From NCBI GenBank assembly GCA_913776045.1, contig CAJYOI010000033.1, positions 1 through 43,199 of the forward strand: a stretch of 43,199 bases of DNA. Reading direction: 5' to 3'. This document shows, piece after piece, positions 17,701-24,974 of this stretch; the stretch's first letter is position 1, and each line of letters starts with the position of its first letter. Below the pieces are notes generated by a model that had not been told where the DNA came from, made no database searches, and was given only the letters and a program-made list of their open reading frames with translations. A program made the position numbers and the translations under genes. Source of the stretch: an uncultured Sphingomonas sp. Lineage in GTDB: Bacteria > Pseudomonadota > Alphaproteobacteria > Sphingomonadales > Sphingomonadaceae.

Positions 17701-18943
17701 GTGCAGCGGTCAGGTCGACCGGGACGATCACCGGCGGGTCGGACAGACGCAGCCGCCCGGCAGCGCGAACGATGTCGAAGCCCGTGTCGTCGAACTGGAC
17801 CTGCGCCGCGGTCAGGCGGTAATCGACCGCTGCGGTCGCGAAGGCGCCATCGACGATCGCACGCAACTGAATGTCGCGGCCGGTCATGTTCGGGAACAGC
17901 GCGGGCGGGCGGAGCAGGCGGCCGGCGATCCGCACGTTGCGGAACCGGCTGGCGGCGAGATCGATCTCGCCCGTCGTGTCGACGCTGAGCGCGGGTGAAC
18001 GCAGCGACAGATTGCCGTCTAGCTGGCGCCGGGCGAGCGTCGCTGCGCCGTTGACCAGGATGCGCGGGCTGCTCAGCCGCTGAAGCTTGCCGCCGACCAG
18101 GCTCTCCGGCGCCACCATGCCGGTCAGTGCATAGCGTCCGGCGTCGTTCGCCAGCGCCAGATCGACGATCCGCGCGCGCCCGGCATCCATCCGCGCATTG
18201 CCGCGCCACTGCCGCCAGTCGCCGTCGCCGTGTACTTCGACCGCCAGCGGGCGGGCGATGCCGGTCAACTTCGCGAGCACGCCCCGCGCCCCGCCGCGCG
18301 CGGACACGTCGAAATCGAACCGGTTGCGGTCGGGTTCGGCGTCCAGAAACAGCTTCAGTCGGTCGCTACCCTGCACGACGGCATCCAGCCGGACCAGTGC
18401 GCGGCCGGCGTGGATGACGGCGTTGCCGCCGAGTGACCCCGTCCGCGCGACACCGGTGACCGCGGGCGCAATGTCGAGCCGGTCGATCCGGAACTGCCCG
18501 ATCGCGATGTCGATCTTCGGCAGGATCGGGCCCTTTCTGCCCGTCTTCAGCGTCCGCGGAAGCTTGTGGAGCGTCGCCTGCGGTATCGTCAGCATGCGGA
18601 TGTCGAGCTTTTCGGCGATCAGCGTGAAGGGCCGCCAGTCGAGCTCGGCGCGCGGCACCTGCAGCACCAACCCGTCGGGATCGCGCAGGCGCAGGTCGAT
18701 CAGCCGCGCCTTTCCGTAGAGCGACCCTTCGATCCGCCCGACCGAATAGCGCAGGCCGTTCGACGGCCGCTGCGCTGCGATGCGGTCGGCGACGAAGCGG
18801 TGCCCCATCTGCGTGTCGAGAAGCGCGGCGGCGGCCAGCAGCACCGCGACGACCAGCAGCGCCGCGACCAGGAACCGCCCGATCCACAGCCGGGGGACAG
18901 ACCGCGGCGGGGGCGTATAGTCTTGCGCCGCGTCGTCGCTCAA
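14780..18943 (-). CDS. tamB: Translocation and assembly module protein TamB
   Basis: This 1387-residue protein has one N-terminal membrane anchor (about residues 22-46, FLVAALLVVAVLLAAAALLD). A very long beta-rich periplasmic region of short repeated strands follows, forming the hydrophobic groove of AsmA/TamB-type bridge proteins. At the C terminus is the conserved TamB (DUF490) domain, with GDYEFAGREFEIDRGNIRFDG-like wording, LPEDELLSRLLFG and ARLEFQVTRWLSLLS. With TamA it helps assemble outer-membrane proteins and is implicated in lipid transport to the outer membrane. The start codon is TTG and overlaps the tamA stop as TTGA, so translation is probably coupled. It is longer than E. coli TamB (about 1259). 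Confidence 0.96.
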   Translation of the reverse strand: MSDDAAQDYTPPPRSVPRLWIGRFLVAALLVVAVLLAAAALLDTQMGHRFVADRIAAQRPSNGLRYSVGRIEGSLYGKARLIDLRLRDPDGLVLQVPRAELDWRPFTLIAEKLDIRMLTIPQATLHKLPRTLKTGRKGPILPKIDIAIGQFRIDRLDIAPAVTGVARTGSLGGNAVIHAGRALVRLDAVVQGSDRLKLFLDAEPDRNRFDFDVSARGGARGVLAKLTGIARPLAVEVHGDGDWRQWRGNARMDAGRARIVDLALANDAGRYALTGMVAPESLVGGKLQRLSSPRILVNGAATLARRQLDGNLSLRSPALSVDTTGEIDLAASRFRNVRIAGRLLRPPALFPNMTGRDIQLRAIVDGAFATAAVDYRLTAAQVQFDDTGFDIVRAAGRLRLSDPPVIVPVDLTAARVTGVGDVAGGILRNLRVTGPLRVSARELTGDGLVLRSDKLNGRITLFLDLRTGRYEVGLSGGLRRYLIPGIGLVDVESRLTVVPGPGGKGTRVVGRGQASVVRLDNAFFASLTNGLPRITTGLERGNDGILYLRGLQLTSPGLKLGGNGYRRRDGTFFFEGSGTQARYGPLTLRLDGRIEKPTIDLLLRRPADALGLSDVRAHLDPTPQGFDFTAAGGSRLGAFQAAGAILLPPGGDARIQVARLDVAGTRSTGALDVVDGGFNGKLDVAGRGLTGTLAFRPQGDVQRIDILLDANAADLNGLRIRRGRVEAAVLLDPAGTSIEATVTAQGLRRGSLSLARLAANAKLVGGVGEIRASIAGSRGRAFAIQSVIGVAADRYTVQAQGTVDRRPIALTSPAVFVRDGDGWRLEPARLTFAGGEAQVGGRFSSAETAIDASLTRMPLSVLDIGYPGLGLGGSATGSLRYVDRTGAAPTGTIDMTVRGLTRSGLVLSSRPIDVGIAGTLDAGKAGVRAVMASGGQTIGRAQMLLSPLGAGDLMTRLTNAPLFGQIRYAGPADTLWRLTGIELFDLSGPVAIGADVTGRLASPQIRGSLRTQTARIESSTTGTVLRNVAANGRFGGSRLVIDQFTAQDSGTGRVSGSGTFDFAAAQGLGIDLSVQADNARLIGRDDISATVSGPLRFRSDGAGGTISGQVTVNRGRYRLGQATQAVPLPRLNIREINVPGGGEEDDQPAAPWQLDLDARIGDGFVVQGLGLDSLWSGNLRIAGEPTNPKITGRLDLVRGDYEFAGREFEIDRGNIRFDGSVPANPALDIAANANTQGLNATIRVTGTSERPEIGFTSVPALPEDELLSRLLFGTSITSLSAPEALQLAAAVSALQNGGNGLNPINAVRRAAGLDRLRILPADPQTGAGTSIAAGKFLTRRVYAEIISDGQGYSATRLEFQVTRWLSLLSSVSTIGRQSVNVRVTKDY

Positions 18944-20919
18944 AACGCCTGCCCCAGCGAGACATAGACGCCGATCCGCGGATCGCCCGGCTGCGGGTTG
19001 AGCGGCGTGCCGACGTCGATCCGGATCGGTCCGAAGTTCGAATAATAGCGCACGCCTAGCCCCGCGCCGTAGCGGAAGCCGGACAGTTTCGGCAGCGGCG
19101 AGGTGTAGATGTTGCCGGCGTCGAAGAAGGGCACGACGCCGAAATTGCCGAACGCCTTCACCCGTGCCTCGATCGAGAATTCGGTCAGACTCCGCCCGCC
19201 GATCGGCGTGTCGTTCGGCCCACGCGGGCCGATCGACTGGAAGCCGTACCCGCGCACCGACGCGCCGCCGCCCGCGTAGAAGCGCCGCGACGGCGCGATC
19301 GCGTCGCGCGGGGCGCCGGCGATGGTGCCCAGGCGGATGCGACTCGCCAGTGTCACCGTCGGCGTGACCGGCCGGTACACGCTGCCGTCGAACTGGATGC
19401 GCGCATAGCCGAACGCGCTGCCGACCAGCGACAATTCGGGGCTGAACCGCCCGCTCAGGCGGAACCCGCGGGCCGGGTTCAGCAGGTCGTCGGACCCGTC
19501 GTAGGTCAGGCTCGTCGGCAGCGCACCGATGAAATAGGTCTGGCGCCGCGCCTGCCCCGTATCCTCGATCACGTCGCGTTCGTCGGTCGCGACCAGTTCG
19601 GCGCCCAGCGACCAGGTCCAGCTCTTCTGGAAGAAGATGTTGGTCTGGCGCTCCAGCGACCCCGCCAGCTGCAGCGTATCCGCCTCATAGGCGTCGCGTT
19701 CGGTGTGTGCGGCGGAAAGCTGCGCTGTCAGCACGCGGTCGCGGCCGTTGAAGTTGTTGCGACGAAAGACGAGGCTGCCGAGCTGTTCGCGCGTGCCGAG
19801 CACGCCACGCACGGTCAGCGCGCCTTCGGGCGGGAACAGGTTGCGGTGGGTCCAGCTGAGCTCGGCACGCGCGCCTTCGCCAGTGCCATAACCCAGTTCG
19901 CCCGCGATCGTCCGCGGCGGGGCGGGCTCCAGCGCGACCGCGACGTCGACCGTGCCGGGCGTCTGCCCCTCGACCGTTTCGACCTTGGCCGATGAGACGA
20001 GCCCAGTCTGGATAAGCGCGCGACGCAGGTCGACCAGCGCGCTTTCGGTGAAGGCTTGGCCAGGCTTGAACCGCGCGATGTCCTGGACGTGATCGGGCCC
20101 GAAGATGCGCGTGTCGCTCATCGTCACCTGGCCGAAGCGGCGTTCGGTGCCGGGTGCGACCGACAGGTCCAGCGTCGCGGTGCGGGCGGCGCGGTCGACG
20201 ACGATCTCGGGTTCGCCGACCTTGCCGAACGCAAAGCCCTCTTCGCCGACCGCGGTGCGCAGCCGGTCCGTGGCGGCCGCGATCTGGTCGCTGTTGACCG
20301 GCGCCTGCGGTTTCAGGCCGAAGGCGTCGCGCAGATCGCCGGCCTTGGCGCCGGCCTGATCGACCCCGGCCAGCGTCACCCCGCCGAAGCGATAGAGCGG
20401 CCCCGCATCGACATCGAGCGTCACCGCCAGCGCCCCGCCGCTCGGCTCGACCCGCGTCGCGATGCGCGCGTCGTAATAGCCCTCCGCCTTCAGCAGCGTT
20501 TCGAGGAGGCCCGCGTCCTCACGCGCTCGGCGATCGATCTGCGCGGCATTGGCCGGGTCGCCGCGGTTGGCACGCAGGGACGACGCGGCATCGAAGCGTT
20601 CGCGCAGCAGCGGGCTGGCGATCGCGTCGATGCCGGTGATCGCGTAGCTGTAACGGGTTTCCGCGCCCAGATCGGCGCGGGCGTCGGATGCGGCGTCGGT
20701 ATCGGCGGGTGCCTTCGCCAGGTCGGGCCAGTCGACGCCGATGCCCGGAATGTCGGCCATCGGCGACATCGGGTCGAGCGTGTCGTCGCCGCCGGCCGGC
20801 GCGGGCGGCACGGGCACAGGTCTCTGCGGCGCGGACGACGCGCTCTGGGCAAGGGCAGGAAACGGCACGAGCAGCAGGCAACAGGCCAGCGCGCGATGCC
20901 GGCGGACGGGCCCGGTCAT
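18940..20919 (-). CDS. tamA: Translocation and assembly module outer-membrane protein TamA
   Basis: This 659-residue protein belongs to the Omp85/BamA superfamily. A signal peptide (LACCLLLVPFPALAQ) is followed by a Pro-rich linker, POTRA domains (for example GLLETLLKAEGYYDARI near residue 130) and a 16-strand barrel. The Omp85 lid-lock motif appears as SRRFYAGGGASVRGYGFQSI, and the protein ends in GQAF with the aromatic terminal residue expected of an outer-membrane barrel. It partners with TamB, encoded immediately downstream with a 4-base overlap. The start at 20919 is chosen for the signal peptide; 122 further open codons upstream are out of character. Confidence 0.95.
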   Translation of the reverse strand: MTGPVRRHRALACCLLLVPFPALAQSASSAPQRPVPVPPAPAGGDDTLDPMSPMADIPGIGVDWPDLAKAPADTDAASDARADLGAETRYSYAITGIDAIASPLLRERFDAASSLRANRGDPANAAQIDRRAREDAGLLETLLKAEGYYDARIATRVEPSGGALAVTLDVDAGPLYRFGGVTLAGVDQAGAKAGDLRDAFGLKPQAPVNSDQIAAATDRLRTAVGEEGFAFGKVGEPEIVVDRAARTATLDLSVAPGTERRFGQVTMSDTRIFGPDHVQDIARFKPGQAFTESALVDLRRALIQTGLVSSAKVETVEGQTPGTVDVAVALEPAPPRTIAGELGYGTGEGARAELSWTHRNLFPPEGALTVRGVLGTREQLGSLVFRRNNFNGRDRVLTAQLSAAHTERDAYEADTLQLAGSLERQTNIFFQKSWTWSLGAELVATDERDVIEDTGQARRQTYFIGALPTSLTYDGSDDLLNPARGFRLSGRFSPELSLVGSAFGYARIQFDGSVYRPVTPTVTLASRIRLGTIAGAPRDAIAPSRRFYAGGGASVRGYGFQSIGPRGPNDTPIGGRSLTEFSIEARVKAFGNFGVVPFFDAGNIYTSPLPKLSGFRYGAGLGVRYYSNFGPIRIDVGTPLNPQPGDPRIGVYVSLGQAF

Positions 20920-20975
20920 CAGCCTTCTGTAGACCGGGCGCGTCAGGCCCGACAATGATTTAGTGGCCTGCGGAC

Positions 20976-21209
20976 CTAGTGAACGGTGCCGGTCACGTCC
21001 GGGCTGGCCAGCAGCACGATCAGCCGTTCGATCTGGCGCCAATGGCAGAATTGCACAGCGTTGCCCTGGTCGCGATAGCGCTCGGCACGGATCGCGGCTT
21101 CGAAACAGGCGTCGTCGCCATGTTTTTCCAGCAGCGCGGTCGCATCGGCGACGGCCTGCGGGTCTGCCAGATACGGCAGGGGCGTTTCGAGGATTTCGTC
21201 TAAGAGCAT
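20976..21209 (-). CDS. Small conserved protein of unknown function, upstream of tamA
   Basis: This 77-residue soluble protein begins MLLDEILETPLPYLADP and continues with predicted helices (AVADATALLEKHGDDACFEAA and WRQIERLIVLLAS). Codon use and amino-acid composition look like a real gene, with no repeats or membrane segment. It is on the same strand as tamA-tamB and ends 56 bases before the tamA start, so it may be the first gene of the tam transcript. A few His and Cys residues near the C terminus (QFCHW) could bind metal, but nothing supports this further. I do not recognise the family. Confidence 0.72.
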   Translation of the reverse strand: MLLDEILETPLPYLADPQAVADATALLEKHGDDACFEAAIRAERYRDQGNAVQFCHWRQIERLIVLLASPDVTGTVH

Positions 21210-21369
21210 CGCAGGCCACAGTCCACCTTGCGTGCCAGATTCGCCATCCGACGCATGTCTGCGGAGTGCGAGGGTTAATGTGCATCGCGCGGGCAAGGCG
21301 AGCGCGTCCCGGCCATCCCGCAACGGGACGGTGGCGTCCGGACGCGGGACATGGCAGAGACGCTTAACC

Positions 21370-21549
21370 ATGGCCGACCGTCCCCCTGTTCGCGAACCCA
21401 TCGGCGCCGGCGCGCCCTTCATCCTGCTGCTGACCGCCGGGATCGTCATCGGATTGATGGCCGGCCAGGTGACGCTGGGGTTCCTGGGCGGCACGGCCGC
21501 AGGGCTCGCGGTCGGCGTGTTGCTGTATCTGCGCGACCGGCGGCGCTGA
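21370..21549 (+). CDS. Very small two-helix membrane protein
   Basis: This 59-residue protein has a polar N terminus (ADRPPVREPIGAGAP), two hydrophobic stretches (FILLLTAGIVIGLMAG and TLGFLGGTAAGLAVGVLLYL), and a basic tail LRDRRR that should stay in the cytoplasm. The glycine-rich second helix resembles those of small membrane proteins that oligomerise. The ATG at 21370 lies after a hairpin-rich leader (21303-21350). It is convergent with the S24 repressor gene. The family is not recognised. Confidence 0.65.
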   Translation: MADRPPVREPIGAGAPFILLLTAGIVIGLMAGQVTLGFLGGTAAGLAVGVLLYLRDRRR

Positions 21550-21580
21550 CCAATACACCATCGCCAGAACACGACGATCG

Positions 21581-22195
21581 CTAGAGCCGCCGCACCAGTT
21601 CCACGACACGGCCCAGCACTTCGACGTCGCTGAGCGGTATCCGGCGGTCGGGCGCATTGTCGCTCAGGATGCGCCAGTCGACGCCGTCGCGCGTCAGGCG
21701 TTTGACCAGCAGTTCGTCGCCGCAGCGTAGCACCCAGATCGCCTGTGCCTTGCCCGGCACGCGCTGGCCACGGTCGACCAGAATACGGTCGCCGTCGATC
21801 AGCGTCGGCTGCATTGAATCGCCGCGCACGTCGAGGATCGCGGCATCGCTCGCGCGGATGCCGAGCCGCGCGAGATCCTCCGCCGCATAGCCCGCGCTCG
21901 CGACCGTCGCTTCGCTGTTCACCAGCCGCCCCGGACCCGCCGACACCGATACCGCCAGCCGCGGCACCCGGACGATCGCGGGCGGCGTCGCTCCGCCCAG
22001 CACCGAAACGTCGACCCCGAAGAAGCCCGCGATCAGCCCCCGCTCTCGCTCGGGCAACAGCTTGGGCGTCCCCCGCCGCATATATTGCTGCATCCACGCC
22101 GCATTGCGCCCGACTACGCGCGACAGGGTCGACAGGCTGACGCCGTCGCGGGCGATCAGGCCGTCCAGAACGGCGCGTTGGTCGGTTGGGTTCAT
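21581..22195 (-). CDS. S24-family repressor-like peptidase (LexA/CI type)
   Basis: This 204-residue protein has an N-terminal helix-turn-helix-like region (about residues 18-45, VSLSTLSRVVGRNAAWMQQYM) and a C-terminal S24 peptidase domain with Ser127 (VRGDSMQPT) and Lys165 (LLVKRLTRDG), the catalytic dyad of LexA and phage CI proteins. The Ala-Gly bond at 86-87 (VSVSAGPGR) is in the position where self-cleaving members are cut, but many relatives with this wording do not cleave. It should bind DNA as a dimer. It is divergent from two small genes across a region rich in TCC/GGA half-sites, so autoregulation and control of those genes is likely. No other phage genes are nearby. Confidence 0.88.
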   Translation of the reverse strand: MNPTDQRAVLDGLIARDGVSLSTLSRVVGRNAAWMQQYMRRGTPKLLPERERGLIAGFFGVDVSVLGGATPPAIVRVPRLAVSVSAGPGRLVNSEATVASAGYAAEDLARLGIRASDAAILDVRGDSMQPTLIDGDRILVDRGQRVPGKAQAIWVLRCGDELLVKRLTRDGVDWRILSDNAPDRRIPLSDVEVLGRVVELVRRL

Positions 22196-22203
22196 AGCGG
22201 CAC

Positions 22204-22242
22204 AATATCCGTAGGAAATATCCTAGACAAGTTGGAAATCTC
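22204..22242. promoter_or_regulatory. Operator-like array between the S24 repressor and the divergent small genes
   Basis: AATATCC occurs twice as a direct repeat (22204-22210 and 22217-22223, period 13). It alternates with GGAAAT at 22214-22219 and 22234-22239, creating near-palindromes such as ATATCC-gta-GGAAAT. The array starts 8 bases upstream of the repressor start codon. It is much more AT-rich than its surroundings, which fits a promoter/operator pair. Confidence 0.55.
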
Positions 22243-22288
22243 CCGAGAACATTAGCGGAACATTTGATTGCGAGTCTCGGGAGGGAGA

Positions 22289-22474
22289 ATGATGTTGGTC
22301 ACCAAGGTGCGGCGCTATCTGCAGCGGACGGGTATGCCGCGCACCGTATTCGGGCGTTGCACGATCAACGATCCGCGGCTGGTCGACGACCTGCTCGCCG
22401 GACGTCAACCGCGCCCGGACACGACGGCGCGGATCGAAGCTTTCATAGCGTCGCATCCGGAGGGCGTGCAGTGA
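22289..22474 (+). CDS. Small basic protein, unknown, possibly DNA-binding
   Basis: This 61-residue protein is rich in Arg and Lys: VTKVRRYLQRTGMPRTVFGR, then INDPRLVDDLLAGRQPRPDT and a final helix ARIEAFIASHP. The helix-turn-helix-like order (helix, RTGMPRTVFGR turn, then DDLLAGRQPRP) recalls tiny regulator or Cro-like proteins, but I cannot assign a family. A strong ribosome-binding site, GGGAGGGAGA, lies directly before tandem ATG codons at 22289 and 22292; the second has the better spacing. It is divergent from the S24 repressor and overlaps the next gene by 4 bases (GTGA). Confidence 0.72.
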   Translation: MMLVTKVRRYLQRTGMPRTVFGRCTINDPRLVDDLLAGRQPRPDTTARIEAFIASHPEGVQ

Positions 22475-22785
22475 GCGGCCGGGCGACCGCGGCGACGCGG
22501 CTTGAGCGCGCGCTGGTGAAACATGCAGCGGCGGCGGGCTTGGGGCTGACGATCGATGCGATGGCATCGACGCGGTGGGCCAGCGCGACCTTCGTCGGCG
22601 CGCGGCATCGGCTGGAGCTGGTCGTGGCCGGCGACGGTGCCGAACTTTGGTTAGAAGAACTTGCGGAAGCCGATCTGCCGATCCCCGGCCATCTGGTCGC
22701 CGACGTGGCGATGATCCACCAGCGCCACAGCGCGGCCGGATCGACCGCGACGGCGGAAATGCTGACGGTCGAGGACGGGGGCTAG
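22471..22785 (+). CDS. Small protein of unknown function coupled to the preceding gene
   Basis: This 104-residue protein starts at GTG (22471), whose bases overlap the TGA of the previous gene; GGAGGG lies 7 bases upstream and supports it. The fold looks alpha/beta: RLERALVKHAAAAGLGL helix, then SATFVGARHRLELVV and AELWLEELAEADLPIPGHLVADV. There is no membrane segment or signal peptide. It forms a two-gene unit with the 61-residue protein under the likely control of the S24 repressor. The stop codon shares the tetranucleotide CTAG with the stop of the convergent gene. No family is recognised. Confidence 0.72.
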   Translation: MSGRATAATRLERALVKHAAAAGLGLTIDAMASTRWASATFVGARHRLELVVAGDGAELWLEELAEADLPIPGHLVADVAMIHQRHSAAGSTATAEMLTVEDGG

Positions 22786-23585
22786 CGCGTCGCGAGCTTG
22801 CGCAGTTCGTCGAGCGTGCCGGCGACCGATGGCTTGGCTGGGTCGGCCTGACGCCGCGCGGCGACGCCGCGTTCCAGCCGGTCGAGCAGCGCATGGATCG
22901 TCGCATCGGTGCGCGGGGCGGCGATCGGGGCGGCGTCGGTCTGCACTGCGGGGCGCGGCAATTCGAACGCGTCGATCCGTTCGCCGGGTTCGAGGTCCGA
23001 CTTGATCGGCAGTGGCTGGAGCGAGCCGACCACCGGCTGCGGTTCGGCCGGGACCGCGGGAATTGCGGCAGGATCGAAGGCGGCGAGCGGAGCGTCGAGA
23101 TCCTTGGGCAGTGCGCGCTCGACCGGCGGGGCGACGGGTTTCGACGCGGCAGGCGGTTCCTGAAACCAGGCGCCGAGTTCCTGCGCGGCGTTGAGCGGCG
23201 CGCGCGCGGGCGCGTCGGGATGCGCGTCGGCGCGGCGCAGGACCGGCGCGGGCGCAGTCGATTCGACGGTCGACACCGGTTTTGCGCGCGGCGTGCGGGG
23301 CTTGAGCGTCACTGCGCCCTCCCCGCCGAACGCCAGGAACGCCGCCAGCCAGACGATCGCGCCGGCCGCACCGCCGGTGATCATCGCGAGCGCGACGCGC
23401 GCGGTATAGCCGAGCGGCGGTTCGGCCGCGGGCAGAATCGCGGGGATGCCGCTGTTCAGCACCAGCGCCTCGAGCGTCGCCGAGGGCAGGATCAGACAGA
23501 TCGTCGCCGCGCACGCCGCTGCGGCGACGCCGAGCGACGGGGTCAGCGACAGCGTTACTGGCCGGTGAATCGGTAACGTAACCAT
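22782..23585 (-). CDS. Membrane-anchored protein of unknown function with proline-rich periplasmic or cytoplasmic region
   Basis: This 267-residue protein has two N-terminal hydrophobic segments (SLGVAAAACAATICLILP near 17-34 and VALAMITGGAAGAIVWLAAFLAF near 64-86). A long Ala/Pro-rich low-complexity region follows, and then a C-terminal helix with ATIHALLDRLERGVAARR and GTLDELRKLATR. It starts inside the end of the glycosyltransferase gene, overlapping 31 bases in another frame, and is probably translated from the same mRNA. The composition resembles a scaffold or tether. I do not recognise the family. Confidence 0.8.
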   Translation of the reverse strand: MVTLPIHRPVTLSLTPSLGVAAAACAATICLILPSATLEALVLNSGIPAILPAAEPPLGYTARVALAMITGGAAGAIVWLAAFLAFGGEGAVTLKPRTPRAKPVSTVESTAPAPVLRRADAHPDAPARAPLNAAQELGAWFQEPPAASKPVAPPVERALPKDLDAPLAAFDPAAIPAVPAEPQPVVGSLQPLPIKSDLEPGERIDAFELPRPAVQTDAAPIAAPRTDATIHALLDRLERGVAARRQADPAKPSVAGTLDELRKLATR

Positions 23586-24793
23586 GGCGTTGTCCTTACA
23601 CCTTCGCTCGTCACCTTTTGGTAAACGGGATCGTAGCGCCCAACATTGGTCGCCCAGTCGCGCTCGCTTTCGACGAAGGCGCGGCCGGCCGCGCGGCGGG
23701 CATCCCAGGCCGCACGGTCGGCGAACACCCCGGCGACCGCGGCGGCCAGCGCGGCAGGATCGTCGGGGGCGAACAGCGTGCCGGTGACGCCGTCGCGAAT
23801 CAGTTCGCGGTGGCCACCGACGTCGGACGCCGCGACCAGCCGGCGCTGCGCCATCGCCTCCAATGGCTTCAGGGGCGTGACGAGGTCGGTCAGGCGCATG
23901 TGGCGACGCGGATAGACCAGCAGGTCGATGACGCCGTAATAGCGCTCCACCTCTCTATGCGCGACGCGACCGACGAAGCGGATCGCATCGGCCGCGCTCG
24001 ACGCGTCAGCCTGGGCGCGCAACTGGCCCTCCATCGGCCCACCGCCGACCAGCACCAGTTTCAGGTGAGGCCGACGTGCGACCAGCGCGGGCATCGCCGC
24101 GATCAGATGGTTGAGCCCCTCGTAATCATAGAAACTGCCGACGAAGCCGATCGTCTCGTCGCTGAGGCCCAGGTCCGTCGCCAGAGCTTCATCGCGCGCG
24201 GGCGGTTCGCCGAACAGGGTCAGGTCGACGCCGTTGGGCGAAACCATGATCTTGTCGCCATCGACCCCCCGCGCGATCAGGTCGCCGCGCAGCCCTTCGC
24301 AGATCACTGCGACCGCATCGGCGCGCTTGACCGCGAACGTCTCCAACGCACGCGTCGCACGATATTTGGCCGCCCCCTCGCGCCCCATCCCGTTGCCGAC
24401 CGCTGCATCCTCCCAGAAGGCGCGGATTTCGTATACCAGCGGAATGCCCCGTCGCCTCGACACCGCAAGCCCGGCCAGCGCATCGAGTACCGGCGAATGC
24501 GCGTGGAGCACATCGGGCCGGAATTCATCGACGACCTGCCCAATACGGCGCGCGAAGGCAGCGATTTCGGCGAGTTCGCCGATCGGTGCCGGCAGATGTG
24601 GCTTGTAGGCGGTGCGATAGAAGTCGATTCCGTCGATCGTCTCGCGGGGTACGCGCGCGTCGCCGTGGCGCGGGCCGGTCACCGCGGCGATGCTGTGCCC
24701 CCGCCGCATCTGCGCCGACAGGATCGCGCGGGTGCGGAAGGTGTAGCCGCTGTGCAGCGGCAGGCCGTGATCGAGCAGGTGGAGGATGCGCAT
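23555..24793 (-). CDS. Family 4 glycosyltransferase, PEP-CTERM/exosortase-A system type
   Basis: This 412-residue GT-B enzyme opens with MRILHLLDHGLPLHSGYTF, the hallmark of the exosortase-A-associated glycosyltransferases (TIGR04063-like). It continues with DVLHAHSPVLDALAGL, the acceptor-side motif, and SPNGVDLTLF, then GFVGSFYDYEGLNHLIAA, and the donor-binding LTDLVTPLKPLEAMAQRR where GT4 enzymes carry the E-x7-E-like motif. It should add a sugar to a lipid-linked or exopolysaccharide intermediate at the inner face of the membrane. It is divergent from the O-glycosylation-ligase unit, with a repeat-rich gap between them. No exosortase gene is in the window. Confidence 0.92.
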   Translation of the reverse strand: MRILHLLDHGLPLHSGYTFRTRAILSAQMRRGHSIAAVTGPRHGDARVPRETIDGIDFYRTAYKPHLPAPIGELAEIAAFARRIGQVVDEFRPDVLHAHSPVLDALAGLAVSRRRGIPLVYEIRAFWEDAAVGNGMGREGAAKYRATRALETFAVKRADAVAVICEGLRGDLIARGVDGDKIMVSPNGVDLTLFGEPPARDEALATDLGLSDETIGFVGSFYDYEGLNHLIAAMPALVARRPHLKLVLVGGGPMEGQLRAQADASSAADAIRFVGRVAHREVERYYGVIDLLVYPRRHMRLTDLVTPLKPLEAMAQRRLVAASDVGGHRELIRDGVTGTLFAPDDPAALAAAVAGVFADRAAWDARRAAGRAFVESERDWATNVGRYDPVYQKVTSEGVRTTPWLRYRFTGQ

Positions 24794-24858
24794 CTTGAGA
24801 GCCGTCCTGCCACGCGGGTGTTTAACGTCGCGTCAACTGGACCTGCGCTAACCCCCTC

Positions 24859-24950
24859 CCGTTCGTGCTGAGCCTGTCGAAGCACTGTCCTTCTTGCCCG
24901 CGCGTCTCCGCCGAAGAAGGGCAAGACTTCGACAGGCTCAGTCCGAACGG
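24859..24950. repeat. Inverted pair of TTCGACAGGCTCAG repeats
   Basis: The left copy (CCGTTCG...CTGAGCCTGTCGAAG, 24859-24882) and the right copy (CTTCGACAGGCTCAG...CGAACGG, 24927-24950) are inverted, with an extra internal match CTTGCCC/GGGCAAG. The whole 92-base element could fold into one long hairpin. It is the same family as 8459-8480, and the right copy ends 25 bases before a small membrane-protein gene. Confidence 0.8.
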
Positions 24951-24974
24951 AATTTTGGGGCAGCGTTCGGGCAT

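Noticed and set aside
16709-17998. Plus-strand open frame of 429 codons
   Set aside because: Antisense of tamB, rich in Arg/Gln/Ala, no family features.
20920-21285. 122-codon upstream extension of tamA
   Set aside because: It has Arg-rich shadow composition and lies before a clear signal peptide; it overlaps the 77-residue gene in another frame.
21303-21350. Riboswitch in the leader of the small membrane gene
   Set aside because: Some hairpins can be drawn (TCCCG-caa-CGGGA) but no known aptamer core is recognisable.
21581-22195. Prophage remnant around the S24 repressor
   Set aside because: No integrase, terminase, capsid or attachment site is seen; neighbouring genes look chromosomal.
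24859-24950. CRISPR array
   Set aside because: Only two repeat copies in inverted order, without regular spacers and no cas genes.
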